This document shows, piece by piece, positions 12,521 through 23,979 of a DNA stretch of 64,000 bases (within the stretch, counting starts at the first letter, position 1; each line of letters begins with the position of its first letter). Origin of the DNA: Chinchilla lanigera (taxonomy: Eukaryota > Chordata > Mammalia > Rodentia > Chinchillidae); contig NW_004955466.1 in the NCBI RefSeq assembly GCF_000276665.1, positions 7,555,737 through 7,619,736 of the forward strand. Direction: 5' to 3'. Below the pieces are notes generated by a model, which did no database searches, was not told the DNA's origin, and saw only the letters and a program-made list of their open reading frames with translations. A program made the translations under genes and the position numbers.

Positions 12521-13537
12521 AGTTTCTACTAGCACATACATTAAAATCTGTGTCATTCAGGAGGGTCATTGGTCCTGGATTGTTCAAACAACTTTATACT
12601 TAATCTGTCTAACTGGATGTGCACAGAAAAAAATGTTTTTTGCTTGAAGATCCTTCCACTGGACACTGGTGTCCTGCACAAGTGGACAGTTTGTTGGGCA
12701 CTTTGAGAAGCTGATGCCAATGCCAGGTGCTGCTGGAGAGGGAACACATCTCTCTGGTGCCTCCTACCACCCACCTGACCTGGTGAACCCATGGAGAAGC
12801 AGCAAGCACAACTTCAGACTTCTGTGGGGGAGAGGAACTACTCTTGACTCTGAGATTTATAGTCATATTGTTTGATTAAATCCTAAGTGGAGGGGTGAGT
12901 TCTATCATGTTTTTGATGACTTGTGCTATCTAAAAAATAATCTCCAGTTCTGTTTTATTGAAGAAAATGTGCTATTGAGAATGCCTTGAAGATCCTTAAG
13001 CAAACTGTGTGGAAGTGCTGGAAGAAATAGAACCACATGCCTTTAAAACAAGACCTCTGGAATGAAGAGACACAGAGCAGCTGCCGTACATTCAAGATTC
13101 TGCCTCCCCACTGAATAAAGGCACCTATGCTTCACCAGAAATAAAATTTTATTAGTAACATGTCAAATATGTTTTAAAATACAGTTACCTTTCTTCTTCC
13201 TCTCAGTTTAAAAAACAATCCAATAAAAATTCTAAATCATGACCCAAATATTTTTAAATGTGAAAAAGACATTTCAGATTATGCAACAGATACACATTTT
13301 CCCGAATAAATGTAGTAGAACACCATCTGCTTCATATTTAGTGCATTCCCACAGAATTTCTGCTTCTCTTCCTTCATTAATGGTTTGTGACAAATTTATG
13401 ACACTATATTTCACAATAGCTATACCAAAAATTTATGACAAAAAAGAGAGCCTGACAAAAAAATCACTTGGCATGCTCAAATTAGACAATGTATGCATCT
13501 TTCTCATTTACACAGATCCTCCCCCACTTACTGAGAG

Positions 13538-13583
13538 CCCACCCACTGAGGACAGGAAGTCCCACCCACTGAGAACAGGAAGT
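13538..13583 (+). repeat. 23-base tandem duplication
   Basis: Two adjacent copies of CCCACCCACTGAGGACAGGA+AGT differ at one base (G to A), followed by a further CCCA. Confidence 0.85.
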
Positions 13584-14149
13584 CCCAGAAGCAAGGAGGA
13601 TCAAGCATAGGACAGAGCTCAAAAAGAGGTCTAGACAAGAAGTGAAAGAACCTGGTGCCCATTCTTCAGCAAAATCTTCAGCACACGCAGCCATCCATAT
13701 TTCTGAATTTAATATAGCATATTTTGGTAAGATTTTCTCAGATTTGGCCAAGCAAGAGACTGTGAAATTCTTGTTAGTTCTGAATGATTTTACTTTTGCT
13801 CTAATGTTCCAAACTGGAGTCTCCCTTTCTAGGTATAATCAAGAAGAAAGTCAAGAAGCGAAATTCACCATGTGTCATTTCCTGACTGAGAAAAATGGTC
13901 TATTCCTGTGCCCATGTCTGTTTTCTGCACTTGATGTAGAGAAAATTTAAGATAGAAATAATATTCTAGGTATTTTCAAAGTATGATAATATTTGCAGTA
14001 CATTTAGAAAACTGGTTGTATGGCTTAAAATTTTTGTCTCCTGTTCCTTGAAAGAAAAGAATATTATGGAAAATTAATATAAATGTATATTCTTTCAACA
14101 TATAAGTGTAGGCTTCAGCATATATTTTCACTCTTAAATGATATAGAAC
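13584..14149. other. Non-coding stretch, no confident feature
   Basis: Only chance open frames; no recognised repeat. Confidence 0.45.
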
Positions 14150-14312
14150 CTGGTTATTCAAGGTGTGCCCACTAGAGGCTTCCATGTCACCTAGCTTATT
14201 TGACAAATGAAGACTCCCAGGCCCTTGTTCCTGGTCTCCTGAGCACAATATATCTTTTAACAGCATCCCTAATGAAATGCATGCTCAAGAAAACTTGAGA
14301 AGCACTAATGTA
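14150..14312 (-). mobile_element. MER5-like hAT-Charlie MITE (degenerate)
   Basis: TCAAGGTGTGCCCACTAGAG, TATTTGACAAATGAAGACTC, GGCCC and ATGCATGCTCAAGAAAACTTGAGAAGCACT follow the antisense order of MER5A. It is diverged at the left end. Confidence 0.5.
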
Positions 14313-15499
14313 AAGGAATCTTCTCAGTCCAGTCAACTATATGGTAATCCTTGGGGGAAAATCGAATTACATTAATGGAAAACTTTTGTTCCACATATTC
14401 AACCAGGAATGTAACAACAACTTTTAGACATAATCCACTTTAGAAAGAAACAATAAAATTGACACTTGTCATGTTGCTGATTTATAGTAATGAAGCTGGA
14501 GAATAAGAATATGTAAATTAAATGACATAGATTACATAGATATTCACAAAGTCCTTGAATTAATTATATACTTTTCCATTGTTTCCAACATATTTGCTTT
14601 AGCAAAACATATACAACAATTACACTGAATTCTAGAAGCATGAAGATTATCTCAGTAAACAATTTCTTAATGACTAAGTACAATCCATTTTAAAAGAATT
14701 ATGTCCAAGCAATAATGATCATATTATTTGTGATGAATTCTAGTTTTACATACTCTAGAAACCCTTTCTCAAACTTTAGCCAGAACTGCAAATTGCTGAT
14801 TTCCTTCAACGATCTTTGAGCAAATCAGGATCAGTGCTAAGGAGCAAGGCAAGATGAAGGGCAGAACCCTAACTTCTACTTAGAGTGGCTGCAAAGATCA
14901 GAAACTGGGCTGTGATTCACAGAAGAAGCTAGTGGGACAGAAGCAAGATGGCCCCAGTGGCGGGTGTTAAAGAGTCTTGAGGTTCATTCAAGCAATTCTC
15001 CAGCACAAGGCAAATGAAAGACAGCTGCACTCTGGCGTGCCACGGTCCAGACACAACTCTCAGGCTATGATTTGCTGATTTTGCTTCCCCTTTAGGGCTT
15101 CCCTTGACATCAACATTATTGATTTGCCTTGTAAAAGAATGTGAAAGCTAGAAAGACACAGGGAGGAGAGATGATTCCCTATGTGCACTGGCCTCCCCAC
15201 CACCCTCACAGGGATGTCGCAGTCAGGAGGCAGAGCCAGCTCTGCTTCCCCTTGCAACAGTGGCCTTAATAAAATACAGTGCAAAATATGGTACTATCCC
15301 ACCACCTGAGCTGCGTTGACTGAACCTTTCTTGCCCTTGTGCACCGTCTCACCTGTAAACACTTTTGGAGACACCTGTCTTAGAACCATATGGTCTGGGA
15401 AAGAGAAAGGCAGGTGTTGCTCCTATGAAAGAGCTCTTATCTTTTAGAACAAAACTGAATTATTTGACTTCTTCCTCTCTCAGTAGTAAACTGAGCCAA
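14313..15499. other. Non-coding stretch, no confident feature
   Basis: A+T-rich to about 14.8 kb, more balanced at 14.8-15.4 kb. No coding similarity or repeat recognised. Confidence 0.45.
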
Positions 15500-15580
15500 A
15501 GGATTGAACATCATTCGCTTTTGTATCTCTAGCCCTGGTACAACCGTAGCTCACAACTGCAGCTCAATAAATGGAGGGTA
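15500..15580 (+). repeat. Possible L2 3' fragment
   Basis: TTTGTATCTCTAGCCCTGGT and GCTCAATAAATGGAGGG match the order of the L2 3' end. Confidence 0.35.
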
Positions 15581-16972
15581 AATTTCACTAATTTCCAAGC
15601 CCTCTTGCACTGAAGTTGTTATATCTTGGGATGCACTTGGAAAACAGGTAACGTGTTTGTGCTTATCCATTTATACACACCCACCATCTAGGCTGTCTCC
15701 CAGCTTAATCATTTTCTACACTCATGTGCCCAGGAAGTCCAGTTGCAGGTGTATTTTGCAGTAACGTATCACATTTTCAATAATATCTATGCTGAGTAGA
15801 CTCTAGCCTTACACATTGTTGATGAACAAAAGAAAGTATCTGGACATTGCAGGTAACAGGTATTTTGGTATACAGTGGACACAAGAAAGAAAAATTGAAT
15901 ATAGCAAGCAAGTGACACCCTTCAACATGAAACAACTTTGTCTTTCACTTACTAATCTTGCTCCGCATTCTCTGGTCCTCCTGCCTTTTTTTTCTTTTTT
16001 ATAGTTTTCCTCTTTTCTGTTTTTCGGGTATTACTGACTTGGTAGGCCTTTAAACTGCTGGTTGGGCACCCAAAGGAGTGATCAACATTACCAAAGGCAC
16101 TCAGATTTCTCAAGTCAGCATCCTTTTCCTTCTGCCTCAGAGAAAGGGTGCCCATATTTTAAAAAGCTGTAACTGACTCGCTACCTTTTGCTTCTCCCAT
16201 AAAGGACCACCTCGGACGAGTGAGAATGGTGAAACTTTGTAGGGCCTCCCCCAGCTGGCCATGGTCCAGTGACAGTAAACTACCCGTAAACTCAGACAAG
16301 TTTGCAGAATTTGAATGCAATTTTTTAATCAAGATAACATAGGCAGCTCCTCATCTATGAGTTGTTTATTGGAAAAAATTAAATGCCCTAAAATGTACTT
16401 TAAATAACTTGTTTTGAAATCAACACTTTGAAACACAAAGCATTTCACATATATGGCTGTTTTCTACAACAGTTTCTTTCCTACATGTAAATGTATAGAT
16501 CAGAGAGCTCAGTTAATGACATCAGATAAAACTGACTTCTACATCTGTTACTCATTCTTTGCTTAAGAGTTTCGCTTTGTTTTAAGGTTTCTGATGTACA
16601 ATAAATACTGTAATGTCCCACTTTCTTAATAATTTTCCCTCCTTCCCTTTTCTGTTCCAAAGCATGTGTATTTCTATCTTCAATCAATTTGAATATGAGG
16701 TTTTTAAAAATTATATCTATTTCTTGGAGACACTGTCCTAATCAAGCCAAAGTTCATTTCAATAAAAATTACAAATGTATTAGAGGGCTATTCTGTTTTT
16801 TAACTATATCAGAGTAGAACTATCCCATCAAATTTAGAGTCTTGGAATATTCCCTTTTTAAAGGAAATCTAAATTTTAAAGAAGTGTTCTGAGAAATAAG
16901 GCCTTTTAAAAGCAATGAAATAAAATTTTAAACTGTGAAGCCAAATTTTTCCCTTAAATTAGTTTTTAATAT
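15581..16972. other. Non-coding stretch, no confident feature
   Basis: Mostly A+T-rich, unique-looking sequence. Confidence 0.45.
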
Positions 16973-16983
16973 TTATATTTATA

Positions 16984-17066
16984 GGGCTGGGGATGTAGCT
17001 CAGGAGCACAAGCACCTGCCTGGTAAGTGCAAAGTCCTGAGTTCAATTCCCGGCACACACACAAAA
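16984..17066 (+). mobile_element. ID-like SINE with 11-base target duplication
   Basis: GGGCTGGGGATGTAGCTCAG is box A, and GAGTTCAATTCCCGGCACAC is box B with a short CA/A tail. The direct repeats TTATATTTATA at 16973-16983 and 17067-17077 are identical and flank the element. Confidence 0.93.
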
Positions 17067-17077
17067 TTATATTTATA

Positions 17078-17602
17078 AACTATATCTTCAAATTATCTTC
17101 AAACTCTTCAGTTTAAGACAAACTCGTTTTATAGCTTCAAACTATCTTGCTATTCAGACTAAATTGTCTTTGAAATTTTTGCTTCAACTCTAATATTTCA
17201 GTGTCTTTTAAAGTGTGTTTTCCTAATTTTGAGTGAGCAATTAAACAGAAGCCTGACATTATTATCAATTATATGTGTAATCTTCAACAATGCAGGCTAA
17301 TGAGGGCATCGATATTCTTTATACCAAATGCATCTGTGTGAATTGTCTTGGTGATTCATGAGAAGATCTAAGTATTAAAACAAAATTCTGTTGAATACAA
17401 AAGGACCATCTTGGTCATAAGGGGGTTTGTAGTAGGGAGGATGCCATATTGACAAGTTATACAGAAATATGATTACCAAAGCTTGTAATACTTCAGCTAA
17501 AGCAGTGTGCATGATTATCATTACTGCATATAAAATATTCTGAAAGCACATTGGTAAGCAAATTATTCTGAAACCCTTCCACACCTCTACGTCTCATGCA
17601 AT
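17078..17602. other. Non-coding stretch, no confident feature
   Basis: No repeat or exon recognised. Confidence 0.4.
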
Positions 17603-18859
17603 CTTTATTTTCGATTCTTATCTTCACTACCGGGGTCTCCTTAACACTTGTCTTGAGTCTTTGGTATTCTCTTAAATTCACCTTTGGCACCTAATTTTTC
17701 CAATCTGTCTTATCAATTAATGACAATTCATTAAACAGTATGTCCCACAGGACAAAAGTCCAGACATTGAAATCAGACAACTCATTCAAACTTCAAAGAA
17801 CATTATGAATCACATGAAACAATTTCATGAATCTACCCAACCTGTTAAATAATTATCTTTCAAATTGTAAAATGTAGGGACTGATCTGACTTCACCACCA
17901 AATGCATTCTGAAACATCTTGTCAAATAGGGAATGATCAACTAGCATACACAAATCAGTGCAAAATTACATCTAGGCAGCCTTAAATGCACTCTCAGCTA
18001 AATAAAGAAATGACATCACATAGAATTTCAGTTGTCCTCACTAATTTTTGCAGATGAGACTTCCAAAAATTATCAACCCATTAAAAATATTTTGCCTGCC
18101 GACTCTTTTCTTGAGCTTCACAGCCTATTAAAACATAATATCATGAATAAAATTTAAACTCTTCAAGGCCGAGCACAAATTTTAATCCGTATAATTTAGT
18201 GGCAAGCTCATCTGTAATGTTATTTCATTAAATTCTATTTTTAAAAAGAAAAAGTCTATTAAGACCCCAAAAAAACAAATAAACAAAAGTAATAAAATGG
18301 ATCAGCTTGGAGGAATCCAGTTGTTACATTCAGCAGCGAAGCTGCAGCGTACGCTTTCCCCTTCCTGAACTGCCGCTAATAGGAAAAGGGAAACGGTAGC
18401 CAATAATTATATGGCACAATGCTTGACAAGCCAAAGCATTTCAGAAAGAATCGACCCTTCTTCTCATTATTTACAGAAAATTAAATTAATTCTTTATCCT
18501 CATCCTTCACCCTCAGGGACACCTTATCAACAACGTGTTGTTTTTTTTACTTGTCACAAGTGGCAAAATTTGGAAACAGGGACTTAAAAGTTACAAACCA
18601 TATCTTTAAAAAAGTTTTTTTTTTTTTTTTTGCTCCTAACGTATCAAGTCACTGCTTTATGCTAAGTGGACATATTTGGAATTCAATCTGATGATAGTAA
18701 GGACTGCTGAGCAATAACCACGGTTCTCTCCGATCAGTGCAGCATGCATCTCATCTTTGATACCAAGCACACCGGTAATTGGCGCCTTATATGAACATCT
18801 TCACTATAAACAGTTCAGGCATTTAGAAACAAGATATCAGTGGACTTAACAGTTACACT
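17603..18859 (-). other. Possible 3' UTR of the SERTAD4-like gene
   Basis: The sequence after the TAA stop is unique in appearance. It contains a 19-base A run on the transcribed strand (T run at 18614-18632), an ATTAAA at 18186-18181 and an AATAAA at 17608-17603. The stretch around 18300-18420 is relatively G+C-balanced and non-repetitive. The end point is a guess based on the AATAAA. Confidence 0.3.
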
Positions 18860-19234
18860 TTAATTCATTTTATAAATAAGCAACTGAGAATTTTGCTCCA
18901 AGTGGCTGCTAGTGTATCCCATTCCATAGATGGCATTCTCCGAAGCATAAGGCACAATATGATACGAATGCAGCTCTTCATAATAGAGAGACTGAGAACA
19001 GCATTCTTGTACCATAAACTTCAGCCGTTTTCTTGTATCAGAATAAGCAGTCTTATAGCAGGGAGCTTCTTTAAAGTATTCATAGCTCTCTTTCTCCGTC
19101 TCTAGGTGTATCTTCCTCAGCAAATTGTTAATTAACACAGACCTTCTTAAGTAAGTTTCTGGATCTTCTAGAAACCTGAGCTTCTCCAAAGACAGTTTGA
19201 GGATGCACGTCCTGTCTTCAGGTAATATCAGGTG
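18860..19234 (-). CDS. SERTAD4-like protein, terminal exon with SERTA domain
   Basis: The terminal exon follows the acceptor GTTTGCTTCCCAG and encodes 124 residues and a TAA stop. Residues about 55-90 of the assembled product form a SERTA motif: [20 protein letters not shown] followed by [18 protein letters not shown] proteins are nuclear co-regulators of transcription and the cell cycle; the role of the SERTAD4 branch is poorly known. After the motif comes a tyrosine/cysteine-rich tail with [22 protein letters not shown] and PYASENA segments that line up with the equivalent part of SERTAD4. The protein then stops, whereas SERTAD4 (about 356 aa) continues with a serine-rich tract and a long tail. 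The assembled product is about 168 aa if translation starts in the exon at 23980-24043. The open frame extending to a Met at 19255 reads into intron and is not the real start. Frame and splice sites are intact, so it does not look like a pseudogene. Confidence 0.88.
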   Translation of the reverse strand, partial: HLILPEDRTCILKLSLEKLRFLEDPETYLRRSVLINNLLRKIHLETEKESYEYFKEAPCYKTAYSDTRKRLKFMVQECCSQSLYYEELHSYHIVPYASENAIYGMGYTSSHLEQNSQLLIYKMN

Positions 19235-19345
19235 CTGGGAAGCAAACACAAGCATTCAATCCACATTTAATGAACTGAAAACTAGACCTTGGTACTGTGG
19301 ACAACATTGATAAACACGACAAGGTAATAATATGCAAATCCTTAC

Positions 19346-19461
19346 TTTTGGAAAATACCCATGGTAATCCTGATGTAAATCTTCTTCTTCTGCATATTTT
19401 CTCTTAAAGTAGGCTACTTTCGACGTTGTTAATGAATATGTTAGTACTTTTGTTGGATAAG
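19346..19461 (-). CDS. SERTAD4-like protein, internal coding exon
   Basis: This 116-nt exon has acceptor TTTGTTTAG and donor CCAAAA|GTAAGG. It gives two bases plus 38 codons, ending in phase 0. The peptide contains LTTSKVAYFKRKYAEEEDLH, which matches the region just before the SERTA domain of SERTAD4 (TTSK-x-x-YFKRKY-x-EEED pattern, from family knowledge). This is the strongest single reason for placing the gene with SERTAD4 rather than SERTAD1/2/3 or CDCA4, which lack this block. The exon was too short to appear as a convincing open frame by itself and was found by looking for splice-compatible sequence upstream of the SERTA exon. Confidence 0.85.
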
Positions 19462-20134
19462 CTAAACAAAGAAAATAATTGGAGAAAAATCAGATTTTAC
19501 TGTGGCAAACAGTGTTTTGTTACTTAAATTCTGCTTGTAAAAAGAAACTGGCTGCTACAGAAATTCCTCTCATCTCCTCAATGAACAATGTGGTGAAGTT
19601 GGTGACGATTGTGCTATGATTTAAAAGCCTGAGGACAATGCCACCATTCAGACCCAAAACAGAGGATCCAGGTTGAAGATCTGACATGGTCCCTCAGAAA
19701 TAGAACATTAATACCATTTAATTTTATGCCTTCTTATGTCAAACACACCCAAATTTGAAATTGGTAGGTAATAGTTTATCATTCTCTTAATTAAATGGCC
19801 TAGAACACAGAGTTGCTGAATTAATCAATTGGCATAAGAAAGTTATTGATCTACCTACACTTCAAAAAGATAACTATATGTCTATAGACAAATGCTAGGA
19901 TTGCTTATGATGTAAGTAATACTAAATGTGTGAACAAGATTAAGGTCATGAAATCTCAAATTTTCACTGGAAAACTTGATTTTGGTGTAATATATAAAGG
20001 TCAGGATCTTTGTTTTACCTTTTAAGATACTTTTGCTATGGAGGGCTCTGACTAATTTAAAAAAGGACAGATTTGTAGAATTCTAAACGATTTCCAGAAG
20101 AGATGGTTTGACGTAAAAAGAATTCCTAAAGTGA

Positions 20135-20148
20135 GCGGTAGGTGGCGC
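20135..20148 (+). promoter_or_regulatory. CTCF-like binding motif
   Basis: GCGGTAGGTGGCGC fits the CTCF core CCASYAGRKGGCRS at 12 of 14 positions, with the critical AGGTGGCGC part intact. It lies in the intron about 0.7 kb upstream of the internal SERTA-gene exon. Occupancy is inferred from the motif only. Confidence 0.45.
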
Positions 20149-20860
20149 TCACACCACAGAAAGTAGGCAAGCTCAACCTTCTAAAGACAAGCAGTTTCCT
20201 GTTCTGAGCAATGAATGAATTTTGAAAGCAAATTGAGTCCAGTTCAGTACTCATTCAACCTCAGGGGCCAGGCCAGTAAGAAAAATTACATTTAAACATA
20301 ATTTATTGTGCCCTTGATCCACACCCTCAAGTACAGTGTCAGGACCATTTAATTTACAAGATGGTGAGTAGTTTTATTAAAGTGCCGGTTAACTTTACAC
20401 TAAGACATTTTTGCTTTTCTTCCAAAACCTCAAATTTTTAAAGTCTTAAGTATTAAAAATATACTCTTTAAGAACCTTCCTCTTCTAGTCTTTCCTCCGG
20501 CTTGAAAGCATTTGTATAAAGTTTCCTGCAGGCGCCAAAATTACACCCCAAGCATTCCAAATTTGTACGGGCATCACTTTGGGTTACAAACTCCCAACAA
20601 CCTTAAGTTAGAGATGGTATGTTTTGTTAAGAGACTCGGTTAAATCACTTGTACGCCTGACTTAAAAGAGACGGATATGTAATGGTAATTACATTTGAAG
20701 CAAAGCTCATAGTTGCTACTATGCGCACACAATCCACGAATTTAATAAACAAAACTCGGTTTATGTATATTTTTCATTGACTTCAAAAAGTTAGAAAAAA
20801 AGAAAACAAGTTTGAATATCGGAAACGAAGCATTACTAAACCTGTTTTTCTTGCGTACTG

Positions 20861-20885
20861 GTTTTGTTTTGTTTTGTTTTGTTTG
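20861..20885. repeat. (GTTTT)n simple repeat
   Basis: Five near-perfect GTTTT units in the SERTAD4-like intron. Confidence 0.9.
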
Positions 20886-21038
20886 AGGGGTGTGTGAGTG
20901 TCTGTGCATGCTTTGCCAATCATATCTTATTAGGGGTATTTTAAGGTATTTAATCAAATAATTAGGTGACAGTGCTTCAGCTTATCCCTTATGAAAATCA
21001 TTGATGCTTCTTTTAAAACTATTCAATTAGTTGCTATA

Positions 21039-21212
21039 ACAGTGGTTCTCAAAGGATGGGGAATATCAGAATCACCTGTAAGCTTCTTAAAACAAATTCC
21101 TAAATACTGAGTTTCTATAAGTCTGAGGTGGAGAGTGAGCATTTCTAACTGAATACCAGGAGATGCCGGTGCTGTTAGTCTGGAAGCCGAATTTTGAGAA
21201 CTGCCATGTTAC
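21039..21212 (+). mobile_element. MER5A-type hAT-Charlie MITE
   Basis: It starts CAGTGGTTCTCAAAGGATGG and continues with ATCAGAATCACCTGTAAGCT, GAGTTTCTATAAGTCTGAGG, GCATTTCTAACTGAATACCA and GATGCCGGTGCTGTTAGTCT. It ends TTTTGAGAACTGCCA, the complementary terminus. All MER5A landmarks are in order. Confidence 0.88.
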
Positions 21213-21598
21213 AGCACGAGGAATACGGAGCGGTAACCCAAGCAAGCTGAAATCAGCTGATCAACAGATGACCTTGGCACCAGAATGCCAAGCCATTGCT
21301 CTGAAGGACTTTCACTGTTAGAACTGCTTCTGTATGTCAGGTTAGATGCTTAGAATCATAAAGCCAGGCTGCATTTTAACTGAACAGTGAAAATGTTTCA
21401 ACAGGAATTCGAAACAACAGGAATAAGAAGCATCATGGCTATTACTCACATTATAGCTAGACCCATCAATTTTTTTTCTTTTATTGAGATTCAGTGAAGT
21501 GCTATATTGAAAGGAAAGGTGAGGAAAGATTTGGAAATGGGGAGAGTAAATTTACCATAAGCAAGATGAAGAAAGAGGAAGATGAAATGTGTACTGTT

Positions 21599-21712
21599 CA
21601 TATATATATGAAATATATATTTTTAATATATAATATATATTTTTATATATATTTATATATAAATACATATATATTTTACATATATATATTTATATATATA
21701 TAAATATATATC
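21599..21712. repeat. A+T-rich (TATA)n low-complexity tract
   Basis: About 110 bases made almost only of A and T, with many ATATAT units and interleaved TTTATA, likely able to fold back on itself. Confidence 0.95.
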
Positions 21713-22439
21713 ATCTTCCTGAGTAATGCAATGCCTACAGCATTTCTGAACAAGTAAAAAGTTTTTAATGAAAGGAGGACAGGCAGTAGCTTGAAGAACC
21801 AAATGTCAAATAGACTTATTGTTCTGGCTCCCTAATGAACCTCCCAGGAAGATAGTTTGGGTTAAAAACTGAAGACCAAAAAAAGCTAAATGATTCCAAA
21901 GTTTGTAAAGATCCTGCCTTGCTGTGTTCAAGCAGGGAGTCTAAGATATAGACTGCGTCCAACCCTGAAAATAGAGTGAGTTCTTGCGAGGACCAGATCC
22001 GAGGCTTAACTCTTCCACGGGCAGCACACTTAGCTGCTCAGTTTATTGCTCTTAGAAAAAGAACGCGTGTGGGCTTTTGAAAGGCTGGAAAGCTTTCACA
22101 GCTGGATTCAGTCTGACAGTTATCTCTTTGCGGCTGTTTAGCTATAGGCAGTGCTTTCCACGTCAAATTTTGGAGGATAGTTTTAGCCGTTTTCAGACTA
22201 AAATGTATAGAAAACATAAGTCCCTGCGTCTGTTTTCTTCCTGGATTAAAACCCCAAAATGCCAGAGCTAAAAGCTATCCATTTGTCATCTGGCTCAGCC
22301 TCTTCGGGGTACAGATGAGAAAACCACAGGCTCCAAGAGCACAGGGGTCGATAGTCTGGTGTAGAGCTAAGAGCGTGGGCTTTGAAGCAGTGAAAACAGC
22401 TTTGAATTTCAGCTCTGCCACTTCTTAGTTGTGTAGCCT

Positions 22440-22718
22440 AGTACTGTTTTTGGTTTTNNNNNNNNNNNNNNNNNNNNNNNNNNNNNNNNNNNNNNNNNNN
22501 NNNNNNNNNNNNNNNNNNNNNNNNNNNNNNNNNNNNNNNNNNNNNNNNNNNNNNNNNTTGTTTTTTGTTTTGGCCTTTCTGAGACAGGGTCTCGCTTTGC
22601 AGTCCAGGCTGGCCTTGAACTCACTTTGTAGCCCAGGCTGGTCTCAAACTCACACCGATCCTCCTGCCTCAGCCTTCCGAGTGCCGGGATTACAGGTGTG
22701 GGCCACCACGCCTGGCTC
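22440..22718 (-). mobile_element. B1 SINE interrupted by an assembly gap
   Basis: The reversed B1 reads GAGACAGGGTCTCGCTTTGC, two copies of CAGGCTGG separated by the 29-base internal duplication, and GATTACAGGTGTGGGCCACC. The poly(T) (tail) side contains the gap. A 13-base target duplication AGTTGTGTAGCCT is found at 22427-22439 and 22719-22731. Confidence 0.93.
22458..22557. other. Assembly gap (100 N)
   Basis: Exactly 100 N, a conventional size for a gap of unknown length, lying between T-rich arms of the B1 tail. Confidence 0.99.
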
Positions 22719-23979
22719 AGTTGTGTAGCCTTGAACAAATTATATGAGCTCCACACAAACCTCATTTGTAAAGTGGGGATACATATATACTGGCTCGTAA
22801 GGTCTCTGAAGCCTGACACTGTGCCAGCACGTGCTAAACTCTCAATAAACTGCAGCCCTTAGATCTATCACACAGAAGTACATCCCCACCGGGCCTTGTT
22901 TTTCTCACATGAAGATTCTGTCCTCCACCCTGCCTCCTGAGAGATTAGATTATAATTTGTTAGAGGACTGTAAGAAGATATTTCAAATGGTCAAGTTGAG
23001 AAATATAGAATAGATTCTATAACAGTTTCAAGAAAATGTTTCTGGTTTATGGCTAGCAATCATCCATTAGGGTGAAAGAAATTCTAACTGTGTTTGGAAT
23101 CTCCAGATCATCATCCAGATAAAGTTAACCTGAATATCCAAAGACATTCACTTGTTCTGACCCATGAAACACATATAAATATGTTGATCATTCTCCTGCA
23201 ACTAAAAAGCCAAACTCAATCTTGCCTGTTATGCAAATAAAACTGATAAAATAAACAAGAAAGAGTGTGACCGAATGTCTTCTTATGTAGTATTCCAACC
23301 TCTGAGAACAGTGTTACATTACAAAACTGAATTGAAATGAGCCTAAATTATCTCTGAAGGTGAAATGGCTAATACTGGCTTAGGCATTGCAATGGTTTTT
23401 AATGCTGCAGTCTCTGGACATACAACATACCTGTCCCAAGTTCTGCACATTTCACAGTGTAAAACCTTAACAAGAAACGGACTGAAAGTCACAAATCACA
23501 ATGACCATTCCTCTCGCGGGAGCTCTCGCAGTGCAATTTATACATATTTCTTTAAATAAACATTTAAAATTTAATTTAAAATGATTGCTCAAATGCCTTT
23601 CCTTATGGTTCTGCTTCTGCCTCTAGACAACTGAAATCCTGTTATTGTACAATGATTTCATTTGGTGCTTGGCCCAGGGGCAGTACATTAAGGAAACATC
23701 GTCAGCAAATTAATTTATAAACACTTTGGGAGAACAGACAGCAGGAAGAGCCCAATCACTGTCATATAATCCATGCTTTGTCCCACACTGAAAAACCCAA
23801 GAGATGGTGAAGAAGTGAGGTGTTTCAGGTAGGGATTTCATGCTCTCCCATCAACACATTTCAAAAACATTTGAAAGCATTCTTTGGGGTCCGTGTGCTC
23901 CAACCTCAGACAGAATGGAAGGAGGCTGAGCAATGGGAGCAATAACGTGAATTCTACTTCAGATCAATGTCCAACTTAC

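Larger units (their letters stand above)
22352..22850 (+). repeat. MIR SINE split by a B1 insertion
   Basis: The left part carries TAGTCTGGTGTAGAGCTAAG, GCTTTGAATTTCAGCTCTGC and CACTTCTTAGTTGTGTAGCC. It resumes after the B1 with TTGTGTAGCCTTGAACAAAT, CTCATTTGTAAAGTGGGGAT and GTGCTAAACTCTCAATAAAC. This is the usual MIR order. Confidence 0.8.

Noticed and set aside
16984..17066. Genuine tRNA gene
   Set aside because: It has box A and box B but no cloverleaf-quality stems, plus an A-rich tail and target duplication: a SINE.
19235..19255. Met start at 19255 for the SERTA exon
   Set aside because: A good acceptor lies between it and the domain, and an upstream exon joins in phase with clear family similarity.
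23510..23535. CTCTCGCGGGAGCTCTCGCAG, resembling a TCTCGCGAGA promoter element
   Set aside because: No CpG island or transcription signal around it and the palindrome is broken; probably chance.
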